The notes below the pieces were generated by a model. It was not told the origin of the DNA. It did not search any database and saw nothing but the letters and a program-made list of their open reading frames with translations. Shown piece after piece: positions 1 through 9,600 of a DNA stretch of 64,000 bases. The DNA lies in the NCBI GenBank assembly GCA_964636705.1, contig CAZWUJ010000004.1, forward strand, positions 62,001 to 126,000. The letters are read 5' to 3'. Position 1 is the first letter of the stretch, and every line of letters starts with the position of its first letter. Made by a program: the position numbers and the translations under genes. The DNA is from VXRJ01 sp964636705. Lineage in GTDB: Bacteria > Acidobacteriota > Vicinamibacteria > Vicinamibacterales > UBA8438.

Positions 1-2
1 AG

Positions 3-527
3 GAATGGGGCGTGCCGCTTCATGACGATCAGAAGATCTTCGAGATGCTCGTGCTCGAGGGTGCGCAGGCGGGACTGAGCTGGCTCACGATCCTGAAGCG
101 GCGGCCCGGCTATCGCCGCGCGTTCGACCAGTTCGATCCGCAGACGGTCGCGCGCTTCGACACCCGGAAGGTGGAGCGGTTGCTGAACGACACCGGCATC
201 ATCCGGAATCGGCTGAAGATCGAATCCGCCGTCAGGAATGCGCGGGCGTTTCTTGCCGTACAGGAGGCCTTCGGCAGCTTCGACGCCTACATCTGGCGTT
301 TCGTCGACGGTCGGCCCAGGCAAAACCAGTGGCGATCGTGGCAGGACGTGCCGGCTCGGACGGAAGAGTCCGACACCCTCAGCAAGGATCTGAAGTCGCG
401 CGGCTTCTCGTTCGTCGGCTCCACTATCTGCTACGCGCACATGCAGGCGACAGGGATGGTGAACGATCACCAGGTGGACTGCTTCCGGCACCGCGAAGTG
501 CGGGAGCTGGGGCGTGGAAGTGCGTGA
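3..527 (+). CDS. tag: DNA-3-methyladenine glycosylase I (3' part, cut by window edge)
   Basis: Base-excision repair enzyme that removes 3-methyladenine from DNA. The frame is open from base 3, and the first visible residues (EWGVPLHDD) match a motif that lies some 20 residues into the Tag family, so the start is upstream of the window. The 174 visible residues contain the family segments EGAQAGLSW and TILKRR near the N-terminus, GIIRNRLKI, and a C-terminal MVNDHQVDCFRH stretch that supplies metal ligands in Tag enzymes. A GTG at 12 opens an ORF but lies inside the conserved motif and is not the real start. The next gene is on the same strand with a putative promoter of its own. Confidence 0.93.
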   Translation, partial: EWGVPLHDDQKIFEMLVLEGAQAGLSWLTILKRRPGYRRAFDQFDPQTVARFDTRKVERLLNDTGIIRNRLKIESAVRNARAFLAVQEAFGSFDAYIWRFVDGRPRQNQWRSWQDVPARTEESDTLSKDLKSRGFSFVGSTICYAHMQATGMVNDHQVDCFRHREVRELGRGSA

Positions 528-554
528 CACCGGCGCCCGGAAGCTCGTTACAAT
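524..554 (+). promoter_or_regulatory. candidate sigma-70-type promoter of the cyclase-family gene
   Basis: GTGACA at 524-529 and TACAAT at 549-554 are separated by 19 bases, 37 bases before the ATG at 592. The same element pair and spacing occur at the cysteine leader. The spacing is long for sigma-70, so this is tentative. Confidence 0.35.
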
Positions 555-591
555 GGCCGTCTCACCCGGCAGGCATCGAAGGAGCAACACG

Positions 592-1584
592 ATGAGACGC
601 AAGTGGATGACGGCGGCGGCAGTAGTGGCGGCGGCGCTGGCGGTGACCATCGGCGCCTGCTCCGGGGCGGACGGTCAGGAGGATCGGAACTATCCGCGCA
701 ATGCCGAGGAATTTGACGCGTTCTTTCAGGAACTCTCCAACGCGGGGCGCTGGGGAGCGGACGACGAGCTGGGCACCGCCAACCTGATCACGCCGGACAA
801 GGTGCGTGAAGCGGCCGGACTGGTGCGGAGCGGCATTACCGTCTCGCTGGCGCACAGCCCGATTGAGGACGAGGCGGCGGACACCCCGGACGCCGCGTTC
901 AACCACACGATTTCGCCGCGACTGACGAGCGACACCATCGAGTTCACCTACCACGGCTACAGCGTCAGCCATCTCGACGCGCTGTGCCACATGCCCTACA
1001 AGGGTATGCAGTACAACAACGTCCCGGTGGAGGTCAGCACCGTCGAGGACGGATGCGTGAAGAACGGGATCTCCAATCTGCAGCAGGGAATCGTCACCCG
1101 CGGCATCCTGCTGGACATTCCCCGCCTGAAGGGGGTGCCGTGGCTGGAGCCGGGCGAGGCGATCTACACCGAGGACATCCTGGCGTGGGAGGAAGAGGCA
1201 GGCGTGACCGTGGGACCGGGCGATGTCATCTTCATCCGGACCGGGCGCTGGGCGCGGCGCGCGGCGGAAGGGCCATGGCAACTCTCGGGGAACTCCCCCG
1301 GCATCCATGCGTCGGTCGTGCGCTGGATCCGCGAGCGGGATGTGGCCTTCGTCGGAAGTGACGTGGCGACCGACGTGCAGCCCTCCCTGGTCGAGGACGT
1401 CGCGTTGCCGGTCCACCTCCTGCTGATCTCGTCGATGGGAACGGACATCTTCGACAACCTCGACCTGGAGGCGGTGGCCGAAACCGCCGCAGCCGAGAAC
1501 CGCTGGGAGTTCATGCTGACGGCGGCGCCGCTCGCGATCATCGGCGGGACGGGGTCGCCGCTGAATCCGATCGCGATCTTCTAG
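592..1584 (+). CDS. cyclase family protein (kynurenine-formamidase-like), secreted or lipid-anchored
   Basis: A 330-residue protein of the metal-dependent cyclase family (PF04199), whose known members hydrolyse N-formylkynurenine or related amides. The motif SHLDALCH near residue 120 corresponds to the family's HxGTHxDxPxH metal site but is atypical at the first positions, so the substrate cannot be assigned. The N-terminus is a signal peptide (two Arg and a Lys, then an alanine-rich core) ending in IGAC, which resembles a lipobox. The start at 592 has GGAG at 581-584 just upstream. An in-frame upstream start at 514 would place the signal peptide internally and is rejected. It stands alone between tag and the dap genes. 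Confidence 0.82.
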   Translation: MRRKWMTAAAVVAAALAVTIGACSGADGQEDRNYPRNAEEFDAFFQELSNAGRWGADDELGTANLITPDKVREAAGLVRSGITVSLAHSPIEDEAADTPDAAFNHTISPRLTSDTIEFTYHGYSVSHLDALCHMPYKGMQYNNVPVEVSTVEDGCVKNGISNLQQGIVTRGILLDIPRLKGVPWLEPGEAIYTEDILAWEEEAGVTVGPGDVIFIRTGRWARRAAEGPWQLSGNSPGIHASVVRWIRERDVAFVGSDVATDVQPSLVEDVALPVHLLLISSMGTDIFDNLDLEAVAETAAAENRWEFMLTAAPLAIIGGTGSPLNPIAIF

Positions 1585-1600
1585 CCGACGCGTGGTGCAG

Positions 1601-1680
1601 CGCCAGCCTGGTGCCTCGGCCTGGTGCGCCGACTTGGTCCGCCGGCTTGGTGCGCCGGCCTCCAGGCCGGCACAACAGTG
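1601..1680. repeat. REP-like intergenic repeat, copy a
   Basis: This short intergenic stretch repeats 'TTGGTGCGCCGG'-like words and ends in the perfect inverted repeat GCCGGCCT-CC-AGGCCGGC at 1654-1671. Read on the minus strand it gives TGCCGGCCTGGAGGCCGGCG, the core shared with copies near 34.6, 36.75 and 42.76 kb. Confidence 0.75.
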
Positions 1681-1723
1681 ACCAGCGCCGCGGGTCCCAC
1701 CCGATGCCGCGCGCCGGCCCGGA

Positions 1724-1729
1724 TACAAT
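1724..1729 (+). promoter_or_regulatory. candidate -10 element of dapD
   Basis: TACAAT lies 12 bases before the dapD ATG and there is no Shine-Dalgarno sequence between them. This suggests a transcript with an extremely short leader. No clear -35 element is visible. Confidence 0.4.
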
Positions 1730-1741
1730 CTGCGCCAACCG

Positions 1742-2584
1742 ATGGATCTCGAATCACGCATCTCCACGTTGTTCTCCCAAGGCGCCGACGCCGACCGCGC
1801 GAGCGCACGCTCCGCGTTCGCCGAGTTGCGGTCGGAACTCTCGGCCGGCCGCGTCCGCGCGGCGGAACCGGACGCCGGCGCGCCGACCGGCTGGCGCGTT
1901 AACGCCTGGGTGAAGCAAGGCATTCTGGTGGGTTTTCGGTGCGGTGACATCGTTCCGTTTCCGTCGCCCGACGGCGCATCCCCGTGGCTCGACAAGGACA
2001 CGTTGCCGCTCCGGCCGCTGTCGGCGGAATCGCGCGTGCGGCTGGTGCCGGGAGGATCCTCTGTTCGCGACGGGGCGTACCTCGGCGCGGGCGTCATCTG
2101 CATGCCGCCGATGTACATCAACATCGGCGCGTATGTCGGCGACGGCAGCCTGATCGATTCCCACGCCCTGGTCGGCTCGTGCGCCCAGGTGGGCAGCGGA
2201 GTTCATGTCAGCGCCGGCGCGCAGATCGGCGGCGTGCTCGAGCCGGTCGGCGCTCTGCCGGTGATCGTGGAAGACGACGTACTCGTTGGTGGCAACACGG
2301 GACTCTATGAAGGTGCGGTGGTCAAGCGCCGGGCGGTGATCGGGGCCGGCACGGTCCTGACCGGCTCGACGCCGATCTACGATCTCCCGAACCGGCGGGT
2401 GATCAAGCCGGTGGCGGGCGAGCCGACGGTGGTACCCGTGGGCGCGGTCGTCGTGCCGGGCGCGCGCGCCGTCACCGCCGAGCCGGGCCGGGAGTGGGGC
2501 CTGTCGCTTGCCACGCCTGTAATCGTGAAGTACCGCGACGCCAAGACCGACACCCGCACGGCGCTGGAAGACTGGCTTCGGTGA
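1742..2584 (+). CDS. dapD: 2,3,4,5-tetrahydropyridine-2,6-dicarboxylate N-succinyltransferase
   Basis: Succinyl-CoA-dependent step of the succinylase branch from aspartate to meso-diaminopimelate and lysine, in the cytoplasm. The 280 residues match the usual DapD length. A helical N-terminal domain (about 1-90) is followed by a left-handed beta-helix of hexapeptide repeats (about 95-230), recognisable in VRDGAYLGAGVICMPP, NIGAYVGDGSLIDSHA and GSCAQVGSGVHVSAGA. dapE follows 7 bases after its stop codon, so the two are probably cotranscribed. dapB and dapA lie just beyond, convergent. Confidence 0.95.
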   Translation: MDLESRISTLFSQGADADRASARSAFAELRSELSAGRVRAAEPDAGAPTGWRVNAWVKQGILVGFRCGDIVPFPSPDGASPWLDKDTLPLRPLSAESRVRLVPGGSSVRDGAYLGAGVICMPPMYINIGAYVGDGSLIDSHALVGSCAQVGSGVHVSAGAQIGGVLEPVGALPVIVEDDVLVGGNTGLYEGAVVKRRAVIGAGTVLTGSTPIYDLPNRRVIKPVAGEPTVVPVGAVVVPGARAVTAEPGREWGLSLATPVIVKYRDAKTDTRTALEDWLR

Positions 2585-2591
2585 GGCCGTA

Positions 2592-3605
2592 ATGAGACCT
2601 GCCGCGACGGACGTAGTCGGTCTCGCCCGCTCGCTCATCGACATCGAGTCGACCAGCGGCCACGAAGCCCGGGCGACCGACTGGCTCGCCGCCTGGCTCC
2701 GCCACCAGGGCTACGACGTCACCGAGCAGCCAGTGGCGGACGATCGGGTCAATGTCATCGCCACCCTCGGCGCCGGCGATCCCGAGATCGTGTTTTCGAC
2801 CCACATCGATTGCGTTCCGCCCTTCTTTCCGAGCTACGTCGAGGGGGACGTTCTCCACGGCCGGGGCGCCTGCGATGCGAAGGGAATCCTGGCGGCCGAG
2901 ATCATGGCGCTCGAACGCTTCCGCGTGGCAGGCGAAGCGCGCGTGGGGTTGCTGGCCGTGGTCGGCGAGGAGCGGGGCAGCCACGGGGCGCATGCCGCGA
3001 ACCGGCTCGCGACACGTTCCCGGTACCTGATAAACGGGGAGCCGACCGACAACCGGCTGGCCCTGGGGACGAAAGGGGCGTTCCGGGTGCGCATTTCCGC
3101 CAGCGGACGGGCGGCGCATTCGGCCTACCCGGAGCTGGGGGAGTCCGCCATCGACAAGCTGCTCGACGCGCTGATCGCATTGCGCGATCTGGAGCTCCCG
3201 TCGGATCCCGTCCTGGGCCAGGCCACTTGCACGGTCGGGCTCATCGAGGGCGGCGTCGCGCCGAACGTGATCCCTCCGGCGGCGGAGGCAGACGTCAACT
3301 TCCGCACCGTCGGTCCGTCGGGCGCTATCCGCGCGTTGCTCGACGCGCGCCTCCGGGACGTCACCGTCGAAGAGGTTCTGGACGTGCCGGCAGTGCGGCT
3401 GACGACGCGGCCCGGCTTCGACACGCAGGTCGTCTCGTTCGCCACCGACATTCCGTTCCTCACCTCGTGGGGCCAGCCGCTGCTGCTCGGCCCCGGCTCC
3501 ATTCATGTGGCGCACACCGATCACGAGCAGGTGGCGATCCCCGACCTGGTCCGCGCCATCGACCTCTACGAATCGCTGGCGAAGCAGTTGCTGGACGAGC
3601 GATAG
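2592..3605 (+). CDS. dapE: M20-family succinyl-diaminopimelate desuccinylase
   Basis: Zinc-dependent amidohydrolase expected to release succinate from N-succinyl-LL-diaminopimelate. The 337-residue sequence has the M20 order: STHIDCVPP (first zinc His and catalytic Asp), GRGACDAKG (bridging Asp), GEERGSHGA (catalytic Glu pair), GEPTDN, then the lid domain with AHSAYPE, and a C-terminal HVAHTDHEQV supplying the last zinc ligand. M20 enzymes of this size also include acetylornithine and LysK-type deacetylases. The assignment to DapE rests mainly on its position directly behind dapD. Confidence 0.85.
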   Translation: MRPAATDVVGLARSLIDIESTSGHEARATDWLAAWLRHQGYDVTEQPVADDRVNVIATLGAGDPEIVFSTHIDCVPPFFPSYVEGDVLHGRGACDAKGILAAEIMALERFRVAGEARVGLLAVVGEERGSHGAHAANRLATRSRYLINGEPTDNRLALGTKGAFRVRISASGRAAHSAYPELGESAIDKLLDALIALRDLELPSDPVLGQATCTVGLIEGGVAPNVIPPAAEADVNFRTVGPSGAIRALLDARLRDVTVEEVLDVPAVRLTTRPGFDTQVVSFATDIPFLTSWGQPLLLGPGSIHVAHTDHEQVAIPDLVRAIDLYESLAKQLLDER

Positions 3606-3643
3606 AAAGTTCGCCTCGTGCGGCGTCGCCAGAGCGGCGCGCC

Positions 3644-4543
3644 TCACGCCGTCGCCGGCAGCAGGCCCATGGCCTTCAGGACGCCGATGATCCGCTGGTG
3701 ACTCTCCGGCCGGGGCGGCGCCATCGGCGAGCGGTAGGTGGCGGTGTCGATCAGGCCCATCTCGGCCAGCGCCGCCTTCACCGGAATCGGATTCGACTCG
3801 ACGAAGTTCACCTGCATGAGGGGCAGGAGGCGGTTGTGGATGGCGCGCGCCCCGGCGAAGTCACCGGCCGCGGCGCGGTCGACGAGGGCGGTCATCTCGC
3901 TAGGCGTCTCGTTGGAGACGACCGAGATCACGCCGCGGCCGCCGAGCGCGATCAACGCGAGCGTGAAGGCGTCGTCGCCCGACAGGACGGCGAAGTCGTC
4001 CGCCATCATCTGGCAGATCTCGCACATCTGCCCCAGGTTGCCCGAGGCCTCCTTGACCCCGACAACGTTCGGGATCGCGGCCAGGCGCTGCAGGGTGGCC
4101 GGCGTGACGTTGCATCCGGTCCGGCTCGGGACGTTGTAGACGACGATCGGCAGTTCGGTTGCCTCGGCAATCGTCGCGTAGTGCAGGAAGAGCCCGTCGG
4201 GTGTCGGCCTGTTGTAGTACGGCGTCACCGAGAGGACGCCGTCGGCGCCGGCGCGCGCCATGTCGGCCGCCAACTCGGCGGATGCGCGGGTGTCGTAGCC
4301 GCCGGCCCCGGCGAGCACCGGCACGCGGCCGTCCGCCGCCCGGACGACGAGCTCGACGACGCGGATCTTCTCGGCGTGGGAGAGCGTCGGGCTCTCGCCG
4401 GTCGTCCCGCAGGGCACGAGGAAATGAACGCCCCCGTCCACCTGGCGGCGCGCCAGGCGCGTGACGGCCGCTTCGTCGAGTTCGCCCGCCTCGGTGAACG
4501 GCGTTACGAGCGCCGGTCCGCAGCCCGCCCAGTGGGTTGTCAT
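3644..4543 (-). CDS. dapA: 4-hydroxy-tetrahydrodipicolinate synthase
   Basis: Condenses pyruvate with aspartate semialdehyde at the lysine/DAP branch point. It is a 299-residue TIM barrel of the usual size. Visible motifs are the GTTGE pyruvate-binding loop near residue 45, VVYNVPSRTG with the proton-relay Tyr near 136, and GVKEASGN with the Schiff-base Lys near 165. The ORF extends upstream to 4645, but the ATG at 4543 gives the family N-terminus and lies one base past the dapB stop codon, so translation is likely coupled in a dapB-dapA operon. It converges with dapE, 38 bases apart. Confidence 0.95.
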   Translation of the reverse strand: MTTHWAGCGPALVTPFTEAGELDEAAVTRLARRQVDGGVHFLVPCGTTGESPTLSHAEKIRVVELVVRAADGRVPVLAGAGGYDTRASAELAADMARAGADGVLSVTPYYNRPTPDGLFLHYATIAEATELPIVVYNVPSRTGCNVTPATLQRLAAIPNVVGVKEASGNLGQMCEICQMMADDFAVLSGDDAFTLALIALGGRGVISVVSNETPSEMTALVDRAAAGDFAGARAIHNRLLPLMQVNFVESNPIPVKAALAEMGLIDTATYRSPMAPPRPESHQRIIGVLKAMGLLPATA

Positions 4544-4544
4544 C

Positions 4545-5267
4545 TCAGCCGAGTCCCAGCACGTCGCGCATCGTGAACCATCCCGTGCGGCCAACGACCC
4601 ACTTGGCGGCTTCGATCGCGCCCCGTGCGAACGTGGCCCGATCACGCGCGGTGTGGGTCAGGGTAATCGTCTCGAAGGGTCCGTCGAAGCCGACCGTATG
4701 CGTTCCGGGCATCTTTCCGGCACGCGTGGATGACATGTCGATCGCGCGCGCATAACCGGCCCCCCGCATTGCCTCCTGAAGCGCCAGGGCGGTCCCGGAT
4801 GGCGCATCCCGCTTCGCCGAGTGGTGGTGTTCATGGATGAACGCACCGAAGTCGGGATAGGGCGCCATCAGCCCCGCGCTACGTTCCACGATGGCCTGGA
4901 AGACGTTCACGCCGAGCGAGAAGTTGGCGGCATGGACGACCCCGATCCCGGCATCGTCAGCCAACCGGCGCACTTCCGCCTCACGATCGTTCCAGCCGGT
5001 CGTTCCGATGACGACGTTGATGCCGCGCGCCGCCAGCCGTTCGACGTTCGGCACGATCGCGCCGGCGAGTGAGAATTCGATAGCTACCTGCACGGTGTCG
5101 AGAGCGCGTGAGTCGATGCCGGAGCCATCCTGATTGTTGTGGATATCCAGCCGTTCGACCACCTCGCAGCCATTCGATTCGGCGATCGCGTCGACCGCCC
5201 GGCCCATCCTGCCGTAGCCGACCAGGACGACGCGGACAGGGGCATGACGGGACGATTGGGAGGCCAT
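4545..5267 (-). CDS. dapB: 4-hydroxy-tetrahydrodipicolinate reductase
   Basis: NAD(P)H-dependent reductase acting after DapA. The 240 residues show the Rossmann start VGYGRMGRAV (a variant of GxxGxxG), IGTTGW near residue 90, the AANFSLGVN segment, and the substrate-binding/catalytic stretch EHHHSAKRDAPSGTAL with the conserved His pair and Lys near 140-150. It is the first gene of the minus-strand dapB-dapA pair and is divergent from the quinone oxidoreductase at 5322, with only 54 bases between start codons. Confidence 0.95.
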   Translation of the reverse strand: MASQSSRHAPVRVVLVGYGRMGRAVDAIAESNGCEVVERLDIHNNQDGSGIDSRALDTVQVAIEFSLAGAIVPNVERLAARGINVVIGTTGWNDREAEVRRLADDAGIGVVHAANFSLGVNVFQAIVERSAGLMAPYPDFGAFIHEHHHSAKRDAPSGTALALQEAMRGAGYARAIDMSSTRAGKMPGTHTVGFDGPFETITLTHTARDRATFARGAIEAAKWVVGRTGWFTMRDVLGLG

Positions 5268-5307
5268 CGGTCGGTTCGGCGACTCACGGCGCCGCCTGCC
5301 GGACGAT

Positions 5308-5313
5308 TATACT
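5308..5313 (+). promoter_or_regulatory. candidate -10 element giving a leaderless mRNA
   Basis: TATACT ends 8 bases before the ATG at 5322. With normal -10 geometry, transcription would begin at or next to the start codon. No Shine-Dalgarno sequence precedes that ATG. Confidence 0.4.
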
Positions 5314-5321
5314 CGCGGGCT

Positions 5322-6329
5322 ATGCCGACACCTGTGACGCTTCCCGAGACCATGACCGCAATGGAAGTCCGCGAGCCGGGGCCGCCCGAGGCGCTTCAAC
5401 CAGCCGTGCGGCCGACGCCGGCCCCCCGTTCGGGCGAAGTGCTCGTGCGCGTGGCGGCGGCTGGCGTGAATCGGGCCGACGTCATGCAGCGGGAGGGACG
5501 CTACCCGCCGCCCCCGGGCGCGTCCGACGTTCCGGGGCTCGAGGTTGCCGGCATCGTGGTGGCAGTCGGTGAAGATGTCGCGGGTGTCGCGGTGGGAGAC
5601 GAGGTGTGCTCCATCGTGACCGGCGGCGGCTATGCGGAGTACTGCGCGGTGCCGGCGCCGCAGTGCCTGCCCATCCCGTCGCCGGTGAGCCTGCGCGATG
5701 CCGCCGCGCTGCCCGAGGCGTACATGACGGTCTGGACCAACGTCTTCGAGCGAGGCCGTCTCGCGGCGGGAGAGACCTTCCTTGTGCATGGCGGATCGAG
5801 CGGCATCGGGACCGCGGCGATCCCGCTGGCGAAGCTGCGCGGGGCACGTGTCTTCGCGACGGCCGGCTCCGCCGAGAAGTGCGCGGCGTGTACTACGCTG
5901 GGAGCCGACCTCGCCATCAACTACCGGGAACAGGACTTCGTCGAGGCGGTGCGGGAGGCGACCGGCGGGCGCGGCGTCGATGTGATCCTCGACATGGTGG
6001 GCGGCGCCTACCTGCAGCACAACGTCGACAGCCTCGCCCTCGAAGGCCGCCTCGTGATCATTGCGTTGATGGAAGGGGCCAGGGCCGAACTGAATCTCGC
6101 CGCCCTCATGTCAGGGCGTCTCACCGTCACCGGCTCGACCCTTCGTGCGCGGCGGCTCGACCAGAAGGCGGCAGTCGCGCGCGCCGTGCGGGAGCACGTA
6201 TGGCCGCACTTCGCCAGCGGCGAACTCCGCCCGGTGATTCACGCGACCTATCCGCTGGCCGGCGCGGCCGACGCTCACCGCGTCATGCAGTCCAGCCGGC
6301 ACATCGGAAAGCTGTTGCTGATCCCCTGA
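5322..6329 (+). CDS. NAD(P)H:quinone oxidoreductase, zinc-independent MDR family (PIG3-like)
   Basis: A 335-residue medium-chain dehydrogenase/reductase. The N-terminal GroES-like fold includes GVNRADVMQREGRYPPPPG, the signature of the PIG3/quinone-oxidoreductase subgroup. The Rossmann domain has VHGGSSGIGTAAIPLAK near residue 160. The zinc-binding cysteines of alcohol dehydrogenases are missing. Members reduce quinones or alpha,beta-unsaturated carbonyls with NADPH; the physiological substrate is not evident. An internal ATG at 5352 is a possible alternative start. The gene stands alone. Confidence 0.85.
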   Translation: MPTPVTLPETMTAMEVREPGPPEALQPAVRPTPAPRSGEVLVRVAAAGVNRADVMQREGRYPPPPGASDVPGLEVAGIVVAVGEDVAGVAVGDEVCSIVTGGGYAEYCAVPAPQCLPIPSPVSLRDAAALPEAYMTVWTNVFERGRLAAGETFLVHGGSSGIGTAAIPLAKLRGARVFATAGSAEKCAACTTLGADLAINYREQDFVEAVREATGGRGVDVILDMVGGAYLQHNVDSLALEGRLVIIALMEGARAELNLAALMSGRLTVTGSTLRARRLDQKAAVARAVREHVWPHFASGELRPVIHATYPLAGAADAHRVMQSSRHIGKLLLIP

Positions 6330-6378
6330 CGCTTGTCGCCGCCCCAATGATGCCCCCGTCTCCAGACCTCCGTCGCGG

Positions 6379-6384
6379 TATACT
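6379..6384 (+). promoter_or_regulatory. candidate -10 element of the SEC-C gene
   Basis: TATACT lies 29 bases before the ATG at 6414, with AGGGAG at 6403-6408 as ribosome-binding site between them. Confidence 0.35.
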
Positions 6385-6413
6385 CGTGCCCACGAGTCAG
6401 TCAGGGAGTCGTC

Positions 6414-6641
6414 ATGGCAGCCAAAGTCGGGCGTAACGATCCGTGCCCCTGCGGAAGTGGCCGCAAGTACAAGGCGTGCTGCGCCAACAAGGCCGAGACC
6501 CGGTCAAGACTCGGGCTCTACGCGATTGCGGCCGTCCTTGTCGCCATAGCCGGCGTTATCGCCTACACCTTCACTACCGAGGGCACCGGCAGCCGGCAGG
6601 TGTGGGACCCCGTCCACGGGCACTACCACACCGTTCCGTAG
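6414..6641 (+). CDS. small SEC-C zinc-binding membrane protein
   Basis: A 75-residue protein. Residues 6-23 form a SEC-C motif (NDPCPCGSGRKYKACC), the zinc-binding tail known from SecA and many small proteins. A single hydrophobic segment at about 33-52 follows, then a short polar tail. The arrangement suggests a membrane-anchored zinc finger facing the cytoplasm. The function is unknown. It ends 19 bases before glnE and may share its transcript. Confidence 0.75.
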   Translation: MAAKVGRNDPCPCGSGRKYKACCANKAETRSRLGLYAIAAVLVAIAGVIAYTFTTEGTGSRQVWDPVHGHYHTVP

Positions 6642-6660
6642 GGCACGCGAAGCGTTCGGC

Positions 6661-9600
6661 ATGCCGCCGGCCGAACCGGACATCGTCACCGCGCGCGACA
6701 TCTTCCTTGCAGCGCAGCTCGCGCCGGAGCGCGCGGCTGCATTCCTCGAGACCTGCGGCCTGCGCGACGGCGCCGCGGCGGATGCGCACCTCCAGCAACT
6801 CGCCGCCGATCTGCCGAGCCGACTGGCGCTGGGCGAGATGGCGGAAACGCTGTTCGACGCGTTCGCCACCACACCCGACCCGGACGCCGCGCTGGTCGGG
6901 TTCTGCCGCTTCGCGTCGGAACACACGCCGAAGATCACCTTCATCAACAACCTGCGGGTGGATCCACGCATCCTGGAGATCCTGACGCAGATCCTCGGCA
7001 CGTCCCCCTACCTGAGCGAGATCCTGATTCGCGACCCAGAGTACCTCCACTGGCTGCGCTTCGAACTGGATCGCCGGCCGCCCGGTCGTGCCGACTACGC
7101 CGCCGAAGTCGATCGGCTGCTGGACGAAATGGCGGCCACCCAACATCAGGTCGACGCGCTCAAGCGCTTCCAGCGGCGCGAATTCCTGCGCATCGCGGCG
7201 CGCGACCTGTTCGGCATGCTCGATGCCGCAACCCTCACGACGACGACAGCTCAACTGTCGCACCTGGCCGACACCCTGGTGGATGGCATGCTGCGGATTG
7301 CGTCCGCGGAGCTGGCGGCCCGAAAAGGGGGACCGCTGCCCGGCCGGTTCGCCGTCATCGCCATGGGCAAGCTGGGGGGTGGAGACCTGAACTACAGCTC
7401 GGACATCGACCTGATCTACGTCTACGAGCTGCCTGGAGGCGACAACGACCCGGCGGCCATCGACGCCCACGAGCGCTATCAGAAGCTGGGACGCCGGCTG
7501 ACCGCCCTCCTGAGCGAACATACCGCCGAGGGCTATCTCTACCGCGTGGACATGCGGCTGCGCCCGCTCGGCCAGCGGGGCGCGCTGGTCTATTCGCTGC
7601 AGCAGTCGGTGCAGTACTACGAGACCACGGGCGAGACGTTCGAACGCTTCGCGCTGCTGAAGGCTCGGCCAATCGCTGGCGACCTGGAGCTTGGCAGAAG
7701 GTTCGTCGAGCGCGTCTCGCCCTTCGTCTTCCGGAAGTACCTGGACCATGCCGCCATCGAAGAACTGGCCCGCTACAAGAAGCGGGCGGACCGGGCGCAT
7801 GCGAAGCACGGCGATCTGGACGACAACATCAAGGAGGGGCGCGGCGGGATCCGCGAGGTGGAACTGTTCGCGCAGGTCTTCCAGTTGATCTACGGCGGCG
7901 AGCACCCGTCGCTCCGGACCGGTCATACGCTGACCGCCCTGCGCGAACTCGGCGCCCTGGGTTTCATCGAAGCGGGCGAGCGATACGACCTCACGGCGGC
8001 GTACATCTTCCTCCGCAACATCGAGCATGGTCTGCAGGCGGCCCAGGGCCAGCAGACGCACAGCCTGTCCGGAACCGAACGCGGCCTCCGCGCGCTCGCC
8101 CGGAGACTCGGCTTCGATGCGATGGAAACGCTGACCCAGGTGCTCGACACCCACCGCGACAAGGTTCATGCCATCTACGCCAACCTCTTCTACGAGGAAA
8201 CCGAAGCGGAGGCGCTGGCCGGGCGCACCATCTTCAGGCTCCTCGCCGGCGAGATGGAAGACGGCGACGCCCGTTCACGGCTGGCCCGCGCCGGTTTCGA
8301 CGATCCCGACAGCGCGCTCGCCGCTCTGCGTGCGCTCGACGCCGCGCCGACCACGGGGCGTGCGTCAGCGCGAAATCTGTTGTCGAACCTGCTGGCGACC
8401 GTACTGACGGACGACTCGCCGCTGACCGCGCCGAACCGCGTCCTGATTCGCTTCGAGCGTGTCGTCTCGAAAGCCCGAGGCGCGACCGGTCTGTTTCGCA
8501 CGCTGCTCGAGGACGCCGGATTGCGCCGCCGATTGATGGCCGGGCTCGACGCCGGCGATCTGTTTGCGGCACGGCTGTCCGCGTATCCGGAACTGCTCGA
8601 CTTCATGGCCTCGGCCGTGCTCGACATGGACGCTTTCCGGCCGGCAGTGGAGGACGCATTCGCGGAGGTGGTGTCCGGGAACGGCAGCCTGGAGTCGCGA
8701 TTCGACGCCTTCCGCCGCGTCAAGGCGATCCAGGAGTTCAAGGTGCTCGTCGAATGGCTCAGCCGGCGCGAGCTCACTCCCCTGAACGAGAAACTCTCGC
8801 TCGTCGCGGACTGCGCCATCAAGGCCGCCGCAATCGCGGCTGGAACCGCCCCTGCGGTCACTGCCCGCGCCTCGGGCGATGCGGGAATCGATACCGGCTG
8901 GGCCGTTCTCGCCCTTGGCAAGCTCGGCAGCTCCGAGCTGACGGTTCACTCCGATCTCGATCTCGTCTTCATCTACGACGGCGATCCATCCGACGCCCGG
9001 CGGTTCCAGCTTCACCAGAAGTTTGTCCGCGCCATCTTCGACCTGCTGTCGAAGCGCACCGCGGCCGGCGCCGCCTACGAGATCGACACCCGGCTTCGCC
9101 CCGAAGGCAAGATGGGCGCCCTGGCCATTCCGCTCGTCGCCTTCGAGCGCTACCTCAACAGCCGCGCGGAGATCTGGGAACGAATGGCGTGGACGCGGGC
9201 CCGCTTCGCGGGCGGCGACCCGGCGCTTGGCGAGAAGGTCCAGGCCGTCGTCGATCGATTCGTCTACGGGGAGTGGTCCGCAGGAATCCCGGCCTACGCC
9301 CAGCACGTCCGCAGCCGTATCGAAACGGAACTGGCCAGGGAAGCGGCCGAGGGCCGCTTCGACCTCAAGCGGGGAAGGGGCGGCCTCGCCGACATCGACT
9401 TCCTGCTCCAGGTCCTCCAGATCCGGGCCGGGGTCGACGACGAACGGTTCCGGGTCCAGGGCTCGCGCCGCCTCCTTGCATCGCTGCCCGATAACGAGTA
9501 TCTGCTCCGCGACGAGGCGGGCGCCCTGAGCGATGCCTACGGCTTCCTGCGGGAACTCGAAACCGTCCTCCGGATCGAGTCCGATACGGGAACCAACGCC

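Noticed and set aside
2810..4576. 588-codon plus-strand frame across dapE and dapA
   Set aside because: Out-of-frame over dapE and antisense to dapA, both of which have full family motifs.
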